Positions 10,993 to 23,833 of a stretch of 64,000 nucleotides of DNA are shown here, one piece after another. Numbering within the stretch: position 1 is the stretch's first letter; each line of letters starts with the position of its first letter. The notes under the pieces are model-generated. The model worked only from the letters and a program-made list of their open reading frames with translations, did no database searches and was not told the origin of the DNA. The DNA is from Sequoia sempervirens (Eukaryota; Streptophyta; Pinopsida; Cupressales; Cupressaceae): the NCBI GenBank assembly GCA_007258455.2, contig VDFB02270651.1, positions 704,221,360-704,285,359 on the forward strand, given 5' to 3'. The translations under genes were made by a program, and so were the position numbers.

Positions 10993-13900
10993 AAATATTA
11001 AACCAAAACCAATACCACTTCCATTATATCATCCATTAATATAAACACACTTTTTTTAGTAAATCGAACTTTAAAAATTACACAAATACATCCTATTGAA
11101 AAAGAGGAATGAAATGGACTTGATTTTTGAAAAAAATTGTCTGTAACTTTTTTAGATCATGAAATTGGCTATCCTTTTCTATTCTTATCTTTTTCCTAAT
11201 ATATTTTTTTTTCATCCTATAGAAATATCATGCATTTAATAGACTAATGTTTGAAAGTACCTTTTTAGAAATGACATGGAAATGGAAATAGAATGGAATG
11301 GAATCCTTTGTATAGTCCATGATACTAGGTGATCCATTTTCGGGTCAACAAATGACTTATAGTATATGAGACTTTCTCGTACTCCTAATATACATGATGC
11401 ACCTAATTGTACTTCTAATACGACATGTACATACCATACCCTTATAAGATTTGAACAGCCTCTATTTCAATTACACAAAAAACTCTCTAACATTAGATCA
11501 ACTATATTCCATTATAGTTATTTTCTCCGTGGGTCCTCCACCACCGTTCTATTAAAAAGTCCATATTCCACCAAAACTTAATGTGAATAGGAGGTATGTA
11601 TATATTGTGTTTTCAACGTACCGCTCTTATCGGAGCATATCTCTCACCACTGCTCCTCACGAAATATTCGTTCTTCCCGACACGTAATCACTATGATATA
11701 CTCTCATAAAAATCAACGAAAAAAGTCCCAACGTTGGGCGGGAGGAATCAATGTGGGTCTATCACCTCCAAAGGATTTGATTATAGAGACTACCGAGTAA
11801 CATCAAATGTCAACGTAAAAAGAATATGCCAATGCAAAAAAAATGCTTTAATCTTTATAGAAGAGGAGCATATGGTTAATACGTGGTTGTTTATAAATAG
11901 GTATCATTTTTGACATAAAGTTGATAATTATAATTATTATTTTTTAAATTATTATTTTAAAATTTAATATAAAAATGTTATGGCTTTTAGTAGTCATGAA
12001 AATGTCAAGATATTATTTTAATTTGAAAAGATGTTGCTTTTTATTTTGATTTATAAGTCCACAATAATATTGAATTTAGAAAATCATCTTAAGAATTTCT
12101 TTAGCACTTTTTCTTTTAAATCTCCATCAAGAATCTCAATGTGGAAATTTGTGGAGGCATCTACTTCTAATGATTCAAAAGTCAAAAGAACACCATTTTC
12201 TTCTTGATTTTAGACTTGGCTCATCGAATGGGAATCTCAAAAGCTTATGGATCCTCCATTCTCTCCCTATCTTTCCCATTCATATTGATTATAGAAATAT
12301 TTGGTTTAAGTAAATTATGTTTTCGGTTGGATGTATATACACAATTGAATTTCTTTTTAGATAGTGTATTTTTTATTAATGAAAAGGTTATTTTCATCAC
12401 AAAGAGATATGTTTAACGATACACATTTAGAATGAGGAAAGTCAAATTATGAGACTACTTAATAAAATAGAAAATGTCAGTGTGAAATGGTATTGGACTT
12501 TAATAGTTTAGCATAAAGAGTGGTATGTGTGTAATTATCATTTGTTTATAGTGGAACCACCTTCAACATAAAAGTCAACATATTAACTATAAATTTTTAG
12601 CTCTTTAAACTCTTTCATTTATAATTAATTTTAAATTAATTATCAGTTTAAATTCAATGTAAAAAAAGTTGAGGTTTCAAATAGTCATTAAAAATTCAAA
12701 ATAATAACTTGAAAAGATGTATACCTTTTATTTTGATTTGCAAATCTAAAAGAATATTGACTTTGGAAAATTATTGTAACATTTTTTACAAAATGCTAAT
12801 GATTATGGATGATTACTATGTAGTTGTTTTTCTTGATTCTACTTCTTCATCTAGTGATATTGAATGTAGGGTTCTTGTTATTTCAGATGTGGTGGCTAAT
12901 TATTTGGCTATAATTTCTCTAATAGTAGTGCAAGGTATAGTTGAAGGAAGAGACTCATATATATCCAAGAGATTTTTTTTTCTTTGCCTCTACTATTATG
13001 AGTACAATCTCTATTATGATTGGCATTGTTAGCACAAACATCTCTTTATACTAGTTGAGAAAACTTGAGTTATTTCTATGTGCTATCAACCTATTATTTT
13101 CTCTCATATAATTTTATATTCAATGATGTATTCTTGTCAAGATGGATTGAGATGTGTTGTCAACCTACTATTTTCTCTCATGGTAGAATCTTTTTATTCG
13201 TTCTATCTATGTCCTTCTTTGATAACATTGGTTGTGCTAATGTTGGTTGATTGGAAACTTGTTTTCTAATTCTATAATTTTTCTTAATCCAAGAAATAAA
13301 TTATCATTTATTTTTAATGCCTATCAAAAATCTCAATGAGGATATTTGTGAAGGGGAGTTTACTTTTAATTTACTTTCAAAATTGATAAGAACAATATTT
13401 AATCTTAATGTTAGACTTGTCCCATCTAATGGAATCCCCAAATCTTATGGATCACTCCTTCTACCCCATCTTTCACATGAATATCAATTATAGAAATATT
13501 TAGTCTAAGTAAATTATTTTTTGGGTTGGATGAATACGCACAATTGAATTCTATTTTTAGATAATGCATTTCTTATTACGAAAAGGTTGTTTCAAAGGGT
13601 CATTAACATTTGTTTAATTATGTTCATATTACACTAAGAAAAGTTAGATTGTGATTTTATATAGCTAATTATAACAATACCTAAAGGTTTTATTAAATAG
13701 TTGATAAGTATAAATATTTTAGTGTGAAAATATCTTTGTTGGACAAAAACTACATAGAATGGTCTTGCCAAAAACATAAATGTGCAGTGTTTGGTCAACA
13801 ATAATATACACATTTGTTCCTATCAACCATTCAACAACACCTTTATGCATTGTTACTAGTTATAGGGGTCAAAACACTCAAATTGATTTCAATTTTAGAT

Positions 13901-14394
13901 GATCTAAAAAAAATATTATTCATCTCTTCAATTCTTCTCCATATATTCTTATTAACCACTTGTCAACATCACTTTGAGTCTTGTTTCTAATTTTTTAATA
14001 TCCTCTTGAATGCAAGCTACTTTCCCCCTAAATTTTAAACCAACATTGATATTACAAAAATGGGCACAACTAGAAAAAATAAAACAAGAGGGGAACTTGC
14101 ATGAACAAAATTGTGTTACATTCACACTTGTAAGCTCAAGGTGAGAAAGAACACTTTTTATTTGAAGCATAGATACTAAAACAAAAGAATGCATTGATTT
14201 AAAATAGATGGTTTATAAAAGGGAGAAATAGATCTCATATATTTAACAACCCTAAACCTTAAACCATGGTGTTATTCAATATGGCCCACCACCTTGAAAG
14301 TATTTGGTTGTAGAGACTGCCTGGTAATATCAAATATGACAATGTAAAGAAATGTTGGATATTAATTATTTAGTACAAAGAGTGGCATGTGGTT
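10993..14394. repeat. higher-order repeat copy A (left part)
   Basis: Most of this stretch reappears, diverged, at 20,480-23,139 and 35,761-36,117. A useful landmark, AAAGCTTATGGATC or a variant, lies at 12,238 and 13,440 here, and at 21,278 and 22,541 in copy B. Subtracting copia-1, the A-to-B offset is about 3.2 kb. Inside the copy there are two related sub-units of 0.65-1.2 kb. The second carries an extra module of about 500 bp (12,790-13,300). The copy is cut at 14,394 by copia-1 and resumes at 20,213. I recognise no coding gene in it. Confidence 0.8.
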
Positions 14395-15245
14395 TGTGAG
14401 CATAAGGTGACATTAACCTTGCAATCCAAAGTCATTTTTATACGTCTTCATGATCCTTAGAAGGTGTACTTGGGTGCCTAAGGACATGAGGGATAATTTT
14501 TTTAATATTTATTTATCTATAAAAAATTATAATTGCATTCATAAAGGAGGATCTAGTCATCAAGGACGATTACAAAGTTTCAATATATATTCCTCTACTT
14601 GGGTGTCCAAATGGGAGATGAAGAGCCAACCCCTTTCATGTTGGTTGCATGCTCTTCCATGTTGGCGCACCAAGTTTTCCATGTTGTGCAAGTTAGCCAT
14701 CAAGGAGTAATGAAGCACTCAAAGTTGATCAATTATGATTGGATATGGGTTAGGAATGCATGTGAAGGCCATGTGATGATTTACTATTATTTAATAAGTT
14801 TACATATATGCTAAGGAGGTTGTATGATTTTTGTATGTGGTTTAACCACTTTTTTTGAGATACCATAATGGTATTCTAACCTCCAACTCTTCTATAAATT
14901 GGTTCCTTGGGTTAGTAGTATGTATGGTTGTTTTTCAGGTTTCAAAGAAGTAATGAGCTACTACTATATTGTTGTCAAATATATATATGTTGTATTAATG
15001 TATACTAATTTGAAGGATTGATAGAAGAATTGGATCTCTTTGGATGTGGATTTTTCTTCTCGTAAGGTTTTCTTTGTGTAAATACTATGTTACTTGTGTT
15101 TATTGTTTATTGTTCTTTTTCTTTTGCTGAATGTGCAATCACATATATAGTCTTTGTGGGTAATCTTGGATAAACATATATTATAAAAAATTGCGAACAC
15201 TTCATCAAAGTTAATATTGTAATAGTTTTACCTTGATTTCCAAAA
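14395..15245 (+). repeat. 5' LTR of copia-1
   Basis: It begins TGTGAGCATAAG and ends CCAAAA, where the 3' LTR has CAACA, so the terminal CA has been lost by mutation. It is alignable end to end with 19,382-20,212, for example GGACATGAGGGATAA and AAAGGAGGATCTAGTCAT in both. Confidence 0.9.
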
Positions 15246-15247
15246 TT

Positions 15248-15259
15248 TGGTATTAGAGC
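15248..15259 (+). other. primer-binding site of copia-1
   Basis: TGGTATTAGAGC differs by one base from TGGTATCAGAGC, the site complementary to initiator tRNA-Met used by most plant copia elements. It lies two bases after the 5' LTR, which fixes the element's orientation as plus. Confidence 0.9.
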
Positions 15260-15372
15260 TAATGGTATGTTGAGAGAAGGATGCATCTCTCTTAAGTGTT
15301 AAAGGATTTTTTGGCTACAATAGGATATTTTTCATTGTGAGTTTTGAAAATCTTTGAAGAAGATTATATACC

Positions 15373-16115
15373 GTGGCTTCTACCTCCCATCTACATATTT
15401 ATAATTACAATGGATCTAGGTATGAGATGTGGAAATTGAAAATGAAAGATCTGTTAGAAGAAAGAGATCAATGGTTGATAGTTTTCAATGAAAAGAAAAC
15501 ATATAAAATATCTAATGAAGATGAAGCTTGATAAGAAGGCATGAGGAACCCCATATGGTTGTGTCTTGTAGATTTTATCCTCTTTTATTTTTTGAGGAAG
15601 CTAGTACATACAACTTATGGAAGAGGATAGGTGATATTTATTGAACTAAAAGTCTTACTAATAAGTTGTATCTCAAAAGATGGTTATATTTCATTAAAAA
15701 TGAAGGTTAGTGATTATGTTGCAGATCATTTAAATTGTTTTAATTTGGTTTTAAGTTGAATTGCATCTCTAGATTTTATGTTAGAAGAGGAAAATAAATG
15801 CATCTTGTTACTTTTTTCTTTACCTAAATCTTAGGAAATCAAATTGTTTCTATAAATGGTAATGGTGTAGAGCCAAAGATGGATAACCTCATTGCTACAC
15901 TTATCTTAGAAGGGATGAGAAGAAAGTCCATGAATGTTGGCTCCCAAAATGTCTTGCATGTGCAAAGAAGTTCCAAAGAGAAAGGAGGTCCTAAAAGGGA
16001 CAAGAAGAAGGATAAGTCAAAAGGATGTTCTAAGACCCTTGGGAAGAGTAGAGTAAAGTATTGAAATTGTGGGAAATGGGGCCATTTGAAAAAGGAATTT
16101 AAGAAAAAAGAAAAA
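15373..16115 (+). pseudogene. copia-1 gag remnant
   Basis: The gag frame can be followed from GTG at 15,373, where ATG has mutated in the context of MASTS. Recognisable segments are SRYEMWKLKMKDLLEE near the N-terminus and the basic stretch before the nucleocapsid. The zinc knuckle at about 16,060-16,101 reads NCGKWGHLKKE, but its first and last Cys codons are changed, so it could not bind zinc normally. Several in-frame stops are present. The function in a live element would be particle assembly and RNA packaging. Confidence 0.75.
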
Positions 16116-16119
16116 GAGT

Positions 16120-16518
16120 GTGCATTCCTCCATGAAAAATTCCTTAGATGACAGTAATAATAATGCTTTATTTATTTCAGCCAGCACTATTAGTAATGAT
16201 GATTTTCCTATTGACTCAAGTTGTTCCTACCATATGAATCCTTATAGGGAGTGGTTTTGTGCATACTTAGCTTATGATAGAAAAGTTTTCCTTGGTGATA
16301 ATAACACTAAGTGGATTGTTGATAAGGGAAAGGTAAATTTTTGTTTTAGTGATGGAAGAGTTAAAAATCTTGATGATATTTTGCATATTCCAAGACTTGT
16401 AATAAACTTACTTTCTATATTAGCATTGAATGATTTTAGATTGCATGTGACATTTGAGAAGTCTAGTTGTAGATTGGTAAGAGGGAATTTGGTGGTTACT
16501 AAAATATCACATATATAG
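16120..16518 (+). pseudogene. copia-1 protease remnant
   Basis: A 132-codon open frame holds the retrotransposon aspartic protease. The active-site region reads DSSCSYHM where family members have DSGCSFHM, so the Gly of the D-S/T-G triad is Ser here. Downstream segments VFLGDN and ILHIPRLVINLLSI match the flap and C-terminal parts of copia proteases. The frame is the longest intact piece of copia-1. The Gly-to-Ser change and the broken flanks make activity unlikely. Confidence 0.8.
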
Positions 16519-16584
16519 GGACTTTGTTTAAGCTTAATTCCTCTAATTTACCTAGTTCTATCAATGCGAATAGCACTAAAAATG

Positions 16585-17600
16585 CATGTATGTTGTAGCA
16601 CCAACATTTGGGTCACATAAGTGAAAAAGGTCCTAGGACCATTATTAATAAAAATCTAGTTGATAGTTTTCTTTTATTATTCTATTGGTAAAAATGATTT
16701 TGGTGAGAATTTTTTGTTTGGTACAAACATAAATCATCATTTTCTAATGACACTGATAAGGCTAGTAGATTATAAAAATCTTTCATTTGGATGTGTTTGG
16801 TCTAGTGGATGTTGATTCTTTTGAAAAATCTGGATTTTATGCTACATTCATTGGTGATGCCTCAAGATACACTTAGATTTATTTTCACACTAAATATGAG
16901 GTTTTAACTAAATTTAAGGAATTTGAAGCCTTAGTTGGGTAGCAAACAGATTATAATATAAGGGTGTTGAGATTTGACAATGGTGATGAATATTGTTCTA
17001 GGGAATTTGATGAGTTATGTAAGCATACAAGTATTGTTTAGTAGAAGATTATGCTATAATCCACAATAAAATGAGGTAGCATAAAGAATGAATTGAACCT
17101 CAATCGAAAGAGCTAGAAATATGTTGAGTGGTGTGAAGTTAGATCAATTCTTTTGGGAAAAGGCTATAAGTACTACTTTTTATTTGATTAAATATCTCCT
17201 TGTTCAACTCTTGTTGATAAAACTTTTTATGTAGTGTGGATACATAGAAAGCCTTATGTTTCATATTTAAGAGTCTTTAGTTGTAAAGATTATGTTTGTG
17301 TGCCTTAAAAATCAATCTAAACTAGATCTAAAAACTTAGAAATGCATCTTCATTAGCTATGGTGAGAATATAAAAGGTTATAAGCTTTGGAATCCTCTAA
17401 CCCAAAAAAGTATTCTAGAGATGTGATTTTCAAGGAGTTTAGAGATTATTTAGGTGAAGAACAACCAAATGAGAAATAAAAGACTAAAACAATGCACTTC
17501 AAGATAAAAATGGAAAAGTAGGAAGATGCACATGTGAAAAAACAATTAGATGGATCAACAAATGTAGAAGAAGATATTTTAGAGAGTTTAGATGATGTGT
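16585..17600 (+). pseudogene. copia-1 integrase remnant
   Basis: The segment starts with the pre-integrase zinc motif, HQHLGHISEKG at about 16,596. The core follows, with LRFDNGDEYCSREF near 16,970 (second catalytic Asp kept in a DN-G context). Stops and frame changes occur throughout, for example a stop before the HQHLGH motif and TAG codons after 17,040. The domain would join element DNA to the host chromosome in a live copy. Confidence 0.75.
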
Positions 17601-17799
17601 AGGATGATCACACAAACAAAGAACAAACAAAATTTGTTACTCCTACCTTGAGAAGGTCCACAAGACAACATAATCTAGTGGATATGTATAGCCTATCATA
17701 TTTTTGTTGTGTTTTTTCTTTGTTAAGTATTGATGATGAACTTAGATCTTTCATGGAGGATCTCTCTTTGGAGGATAGTGAATATTAGATGTAGGCCAT

Positions 17800-19325
17800 A
17801 CATGAGGAGATGATGACTCTAGATAGTTGTGGTAACTAGAATCTTGTTAGTTTCCCAAAGGTAGAAATCCCATTGGTTGCAAGTGGGTATTTAAAATGAA
17901 AACTGGTGCAAATGATCAGTTAGAGTGGTACAATGCTAGATTAGTGGCCAAGGGATACTCCTAGAGAGAGGGGGTTGATTTTGGTGAGATGTTATCTCTT
18001 ATTACTCTGTTAAATTCTATTAGATTCTTTTTATCTATTACTAGAGCTTGTGATTTTTAAATTGAGCAAAGGGATGTTAAAATTGCTTTCTTACATGGGG
18101 ATCTAGAGGAAGAAATTTATATGTAACAACCTAATGGTTTTGTTGTGAAAGGAAAGGAATATTTTGTTTTCATATTAAAATGATAATTGCATGGTCTAAA
18201 GTAGTCACTTATGATGTGGTAGTATAAATTTGATTCCTTTGCAATTAAATTAGGTTTTCTTAGGAGTGAGGAAGATCATTGTGTTTATATTAAAATTGTT
18301 GATAATCAAATATTGATTATTGTCTTGTTTGTTGATGGTATGTTGTTTATGGGTAACAACAAACTGATGATTAGGGAGCTAAAGACTTATATTTCTAGAA
18401 CATTTAATATGAAGGACTTGTCTAGACTATTGAATGTATTTTTGGGATGAAGATAAAAAAGGATCAGGCTCATAAAAAGCTTTGGTTAATTTAGAGTAAG
18501 TATATTGATACTATTTTGTGAGGGTTTAAATACAACATGATTGTAATTCAATTGGTATTCTAGTTTTTGTTGGTACTAGGCTTAGTTTAGAAATGTGTCT
18601 TAATTCTAATGATGATTTAAAAAAAAATTCTATGGCTCCTTATGCTAGTGTCATTGGTAGTTTGATGTATGAAATGGTTTTCACTAGACTCAAAATATTA
18701 CCCAGAAGTGAGACTTTTGAGAAGGTTTATGTCTAACCCTAGTAAAGAGCATTCAAATTTTTTTAAGAGGGTATTTAGATATTTTTGAGGAAATTATTAC
18801 TACTATTTGAGTTATCAAGGTACTTATGATTTGGTTAATTTATTGGACATACAAATTTTTGTTGATCCAGATAGGGTAGGTGAATTGTATAGTCAAAGGT
18901 CCACTAGTGGTTATATTTTCTCTTTATTTGGAGGTGCAATGAGTTGGATGAGTAAAAAATATTTTATTATTGATTTTCCACCATATAAGTAGAGTTTATT
19001 GTTGCCACACATGCCTCTAAAGAGGTGGTACATAGTTATATATACTTGGTACAAGTATTGGTTTTGATTGCAAGATTGAGAGGTTCAGATTTGTGATAGT
19101 CAAAGTGTCATATATGTTTGGCAAAAAAAAATCTATATATCATGCTCATACTAAGCATGTTGATGTTTCTTATCACTTTGTGCAAGAAATGGCTGAGAAT
19201 GGTAAGATTTTGTTAATGAAATTTGAAACTTTGGATAATGTTGCATATTCTCTCATGAAGCTAGTGACCATGGATATTTTATGTTGGTGTAGGAAGGCCA
19301 TGGACCTTGATCACTATGCTTGATT
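17800..19325 (+). pseudogene. copia-1 reverse transcriptase and RNase H remnant
   Basis: RT is recognised from CKWVFKMKTGANDQ and ARLVAKGYS near 17,880-17,960, and from DVKIAFLHGDLEEEIYM near 18,075-18,120. The catalytic YVDD box has become FVDG at 18,328-18,339, so one of the two metal-binding Asp residues is lost. RNase H is seen at 18,890-18,960 (STSGYIFSLFGGAMSWMSKK) and at 19,138-19,240 (HAHTKHVDVSYHFVQEMAENG). Multiple stops and frameshifts separate these parts. Confidence 0.8.
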
Positions 19326-19372
19326 ATAATTTTATATTTTTTTATGGATGTAATTAGAATATATAATGTCAC

Positions 19373-19381
19373 GTGGGAGAA
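19373..19381 (+). other. polypurine tract of copia-1
   Basis: GTGGGAGAA abuts the start of the 3' LTR (TGTTAGG at 19,382). This is the expected place for the second-strand primer. Confidence 0.8.
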
Positions 19382-20212
19382 TGTTAGGATAAGTCAACAT
19401 TAACTTTGCAATCCTAAGTCATTTTCATGTGTCTTCATCTTGGAAGGTGTACATGGGTGCTTAAGGACATGAGGGATAAAAATATTTAATATTTATTTAT
19501 CTGTGACAAATTATAATTACATTCATAAAGGAGGATCTAGTCATTGATGTCAACAACAAAGTTTAAATCTGAAATCCTCTACATAGGCATCCAAATGGGA
19601 GATTAAGAGTCAATCTCTTGTTTTCGCATGTTGGGGTGCCAAGTTTTGTATGTTGTGCATGTTAGCCATTGGAACCGTTGAGGAGTAATGAAGCACTCAG
19701 ATTTGATCAATTTTGATTGACTATGGGTTAGGCACCCATATTAAGGCCCTTGCCATGATGATTATTATTTACTAAGTTTACATATTGTCCACTAAGGAGG
19801 GAGTATGGTTTTTGCATGTGGTTTTTCCACTTGTTTCGAGATACCATAGTGGTATTCTCACCTTCAACTCTTCTTTAAATTGGTGCCTTGGGTTAGTAGA
19901 ATGTATGATTGCTTTGCATGTTGAAGAAATAATGAAGTGTTGCCTGAATATTGTTAGAGAGATATGTTGTATTGGTGTATACTCATTTGAAATATTAATA
20001 CAAGCATTGGTTTCTTTGGGTGTGGAGGTTTTTTTCACAAGGGTTTCTCCACATAAATATGGTCACTTGTGTTTACAGTTCTTCATTGTTTTGTTGAATG
20101 TGCAATCACATACATAATTTTTTTGGGTAATCTTGGACAAACATGTCTATTACAGAATTGCAAACATTTTGTTGAAGCTAATATTGTAGTACTTTGACCT
20201 TGATTTTCAACA
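19382..20212 (+). repeat. 3' LTR of copia-1
   Basis: It begins TGTTAGGATAAG and ends TTTTCAACA, immediately followed by the target duplication TGGTT at 20,213. It aligns throughout with 14,395-15,245. Confidence 0.9.
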
Positions 20213-23139
20213 TGGTTAATGTGTTAGTTGTTTATAGTGGGGTCACCTTCAGTATAAAAGTTGACACAATAACTAAAATATTCCATTTATAATTTTAAAA
20301 TTCAATGTAAAAATGTTGAGGTTTCTAATAGTCATAAAAAAAACAAAATAATTATCTCAAATTGAAAAAATCTTTACTTTATTTTATTTGTGATCTCAAA
20401 AAAATAATAAATTTAGAAAATCATCCTAATTTTCTTTAACACTTTTCATTTTTAATCCCCATATTTTTGAAGAAACTTACTTTTAATCTACATTAAAAAT
20501 TACAAAAATACTATTTTTTCTTTATTTTTTTATGTTATTAGATAATCTCATAATTTAACTTTTCTTTTTCTTATTTCTCCCTAATATAAATTTCTTTCAC
20601 CCTATAAAAATATCATACATTCAATAAACTAATGTTTGAAAGTATCTTATTAGAAAGTGACCTTGAAATGAAAATGGAATGAATTACAAATTTTCCTACT
20701 GCCATTGTACAGATGGCACCTAACTGTATTTCTAATATCCCACGTAAAATTTAAACTCAATTTCTGTTATGTTACATCAAGTATATTCTACTCCACCACC
20801 GTTTTATTAAAAAGTTTATCCAAATCCTATTCCACCAAAACTTAATGTGAATAGGTATATATATATATATTGTTTTATTAAAAAGGCTTCAATCTTTATA
20901 AAAAGCAGCATATGGTTAATATGTAGTTGTTTATAATAAGTATCATCTTTAACATAAAGTTGATAATTATAATTAATTTTAAAATAATTATCATTTTAAA
21001 ATTTAATATAAAAATGTTATTATTTTTTAGTAGTCACGAAAAGGTTAAGATATTATTTCAATTTCAAAAGATGTTTGTTTTTTTTATTTTGATTTGTAAG
21101 TTCAAAAGAATATTGAATTTAGAAAATCACTTTAAGAATTTTTTGATACTTTTTTATTTAAAATCTCCATCAATGTGGAAATTTGTGAAGAGGCATCTAC
21201 TTTTACTTTGTATTCAAAAGTTAAAAGAACACTATTTTCTTCCTATCTTAGACTTGGCTCATCTTATGAGAATCTCAAAAGCTTATGGGCCCCTTTCTCT
21301 CCCCATCTTTCCTATGTATATTGATTATATAAATATTTAGCTTAAGTAAATTATGCTTTGGGTTGTATGTATATGCACAATTGAATTTCTCTCTAGATAG
21401 TGCAACGTTTTTATTAATGAAAAGGTTATTATCATCACAAAGAGATAAGTTTGACGATACACACATTTAGAATGAAGAAAGTCAAATTATGAGACTACCT
21501 AATAAAATAAAAAATGGCAATGTGAAAATATGTTGGACTTTAATATTTTAGCATAAAGAGTGGTATGCGTTTATGTTTAATTATCATTTGTTTATAGTAG
21601 GACCACCTTCAACATAAAATTCAACATAATAACTATAAAGTTTCAGCTCTTTAAGCTCTTTAATTTATAATTAATTTTAAAATAATTATTAGTTTAAAAT
21701 TCAATGTAAAAAATGTTGAGGTTTCTAGTAGTCATTAAAAAGTCAAAATAATATCTTGAAAAGATGTATACTTTTTTTTTGATTTGCAAATCTAGAAGAA
21801 TATTGAATTTGGAAAATCACTGTAACATTTTTTATAAAATGCTAATGATTATGGATGATTACTATGTAGACATTTTCCTTGATTCCACTTCTTCACCTAG
21901 TGATAATAAATATAGGGTTCTTGTTAGTTCAAATGTGGTGGTTAATTGCTTGGCTATATAGTTGAAGGAAGAGACTCATATATCCAAGAGACTTTTTGTT
22001 CTTCACCTCTACTATTATGAGTAGAATCTCTACTATGATTGGCATTTTATCACAAACATCTCTTTATACTAGTTGAGAAAATGGGTTATTTTTGTGTGTT
22101 ATCAACCTACAATTTTCACTCATATTATTTCATATTCAATGATATTCTTATCAAGATGGATTGAAATGGCTGGTTATTATGTCTCCTCTACTAGATCTTG
22201 TTTCTCCATATAGTTTAGAATATTTTTATTGGTCGTATCTATGTCCTTTGATAGCATTGGTTATTCTCCCCTTGTCAACCTTTTTCAATTTATGTAGTAT
22301 ATGTTGATTCTGATTGCTTGACAACTTATTTTGTAATTCTATAATTTTTCTTAATCTAGGAAAAAGAAAAGTATTCTTTGTTTTAATCCCCATGAAAAAT
22401 TTCAATTTGGAGATTTTTGAAGGGATGTTTACTTTTAATTTGTTGCAAAACGTGATAAGAACACTATTTTCTTCTTAATTTTAGACTTAGCCAAATTGTT
22501 TTCTTCTTAATTTCAGACTTAGTTGATCAAATGAAATCCCCAAAGCTTATGGATCAACCCTTATATCCCATCTTTCACATGCACATCAATTTTAGAAATA
22601 TTTATTTTGAGTAAATTATGTTTTGCAATGGAAAAACACATACAACTAAATTATCTTTTTAGAATGTATTTTTTATTAATGAAAAGGTTGTTTCAAAGAT
22701 CTTCATAAAAAAATATGTTTACAATGTTCATATTTAGAATAAGAAAGTTAGATTATGATTTTATATAATTAGTAGCAATACCTAAAGGTGTTATTAAATA
22801 GTTGATAGATATAAATATTTTATTACTATTAGTTTTAAGTATTGTGTGAATATTTATAACTTTATAGGATAAAAACTAAATAAAATGATCTTTCCAAAAG
22901 CATAATGTATAGCGTTTGATCAACAAGATTATACATATCTAAGGGTGAAAATGCTCAAATTGATTGCACTTTTAAATAATCTAGAATAACAAGTTTTTTA
23001 TAACTATATTTCCTCAATTCTTATCCATACATTCTTATTGACCACTCATCAACATCACTTTGAGTTTTATATCTAAATTTTTTATGCCCTCTAGAATGAA
23101 AAGTGCGTTTCCCCTATAATTTTAAATCAAAATTGATAA
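20213..23139. repeat. higher-order repeat: end of copy A and most of copy B
   Basis: The first 270 bases continue copy A after copia-1. From about 20,480 the sequence repeats copy A from about 11,040 onward, for example TAAACTAATGTTTGAAAGTA near 20,625 and its match near 11,240. It carries the landmarks at 21,278 and 22,541 and a related version of the 500-bp module at 21,840-22,340. It is cut at 23,139 by copia-2 and resumes at 35,758. No gene is recognised. Confidence 0.8.
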
Positions 23140-23819
23140 TGTTAGGGTTAGAAGGTAGATTTCAATCAGTTAAATGTAGATTTGATCAATAAAATAGAGA
23201 AATAGAAAACCTAGAAAATTATAGCAACAAGAAGACAACAAAAAGATTTAACGTGGTTCACCCAAATTCGGGCTACATCCACCAACAAGAGGGTCCAAAA
23301 TATATTAATCTCCCAACAAATAACCTTTACAATGACATGCAAAGACATGCAACAACATGAAACAACATTTTAAACGCATTTTTCACTTGTTGGTTTTACA
23401 CAACCATGGCTATGGGTACCTGCAGCTTCTATTGCATTTTTCCAGCCAGTACTATGCAATTTGTTGCCAACATTTTTCATGACCTGCACACATCAAAACT
23501 CATCTCCAAGTGTTCTAATATGCTTCTACACATGTCTCATTAATTACCAATGAAGTGCGGCCATTGGTTGTGCCTCATGCACCTAATAAAACACTTTCTT
23601 TGGGCAATTACATTTACTTTTTCTAGTTTTCCATAAAATTTATATTTAAAATATTGTAACTAATCACTTCCAGCTATAACTAATCACTTCCAACATTTAA
23701 TATTTTTTTGTAACCATCTTTTAAATACAAGTGCAACATAAATATAAGTACAACAAATTATTTAATAAATAAAATAATATGAAGATTTTTATTTGAGTCT
23801 GATTGGTCTCCATAACACA
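23140..23819 (-). repeat. 3' LTR of copia-2
   Basis: Read on the plus strand it begins TGTTAGGGTTAGAAGG and ends CCATAACACA. It matches 35,096-35,757 along its whole length, including ACGTGGTTCACCCAAAT. Base 23,820 onward is the polypurine tract in complement. Confidence 0.9.
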
Positions 23820-23822
23820 ATA

Positions 23823-23833
23823 ATCTCCCACTT
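23823..23833 (-). other. polypurine tract of copia-2
   Basis: The minus strand reads AAGTGGGAGAT just before the 3' LTR. This is the typical copia polypurine tract and confirms minus orientation. Confidence 0.8.

Larger units (their letters stand above)
14395..20212 (+). mobile_element. copia-1: degenerate Ty1/copia retrotransposon
   Basis: This is a complete but dead element, with two LTRs (851 and 831 bp), PBS, gag, protease, integrase, RT and RNase H in copia order, and a polypurine tract. The 5-bp target duplication TGGTT is present at 14,390-14,394 and 20,213-20,217. The same host repeat without the insertion is seen near 36,105-36,120, where GGCATGTGGCTAAT runs straight into the sequence that follows copia-1. 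Many stops and frameshifts interrupt every domain, and the LTRs differ visibly, so the insertion is old. Confidence 0.92.
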
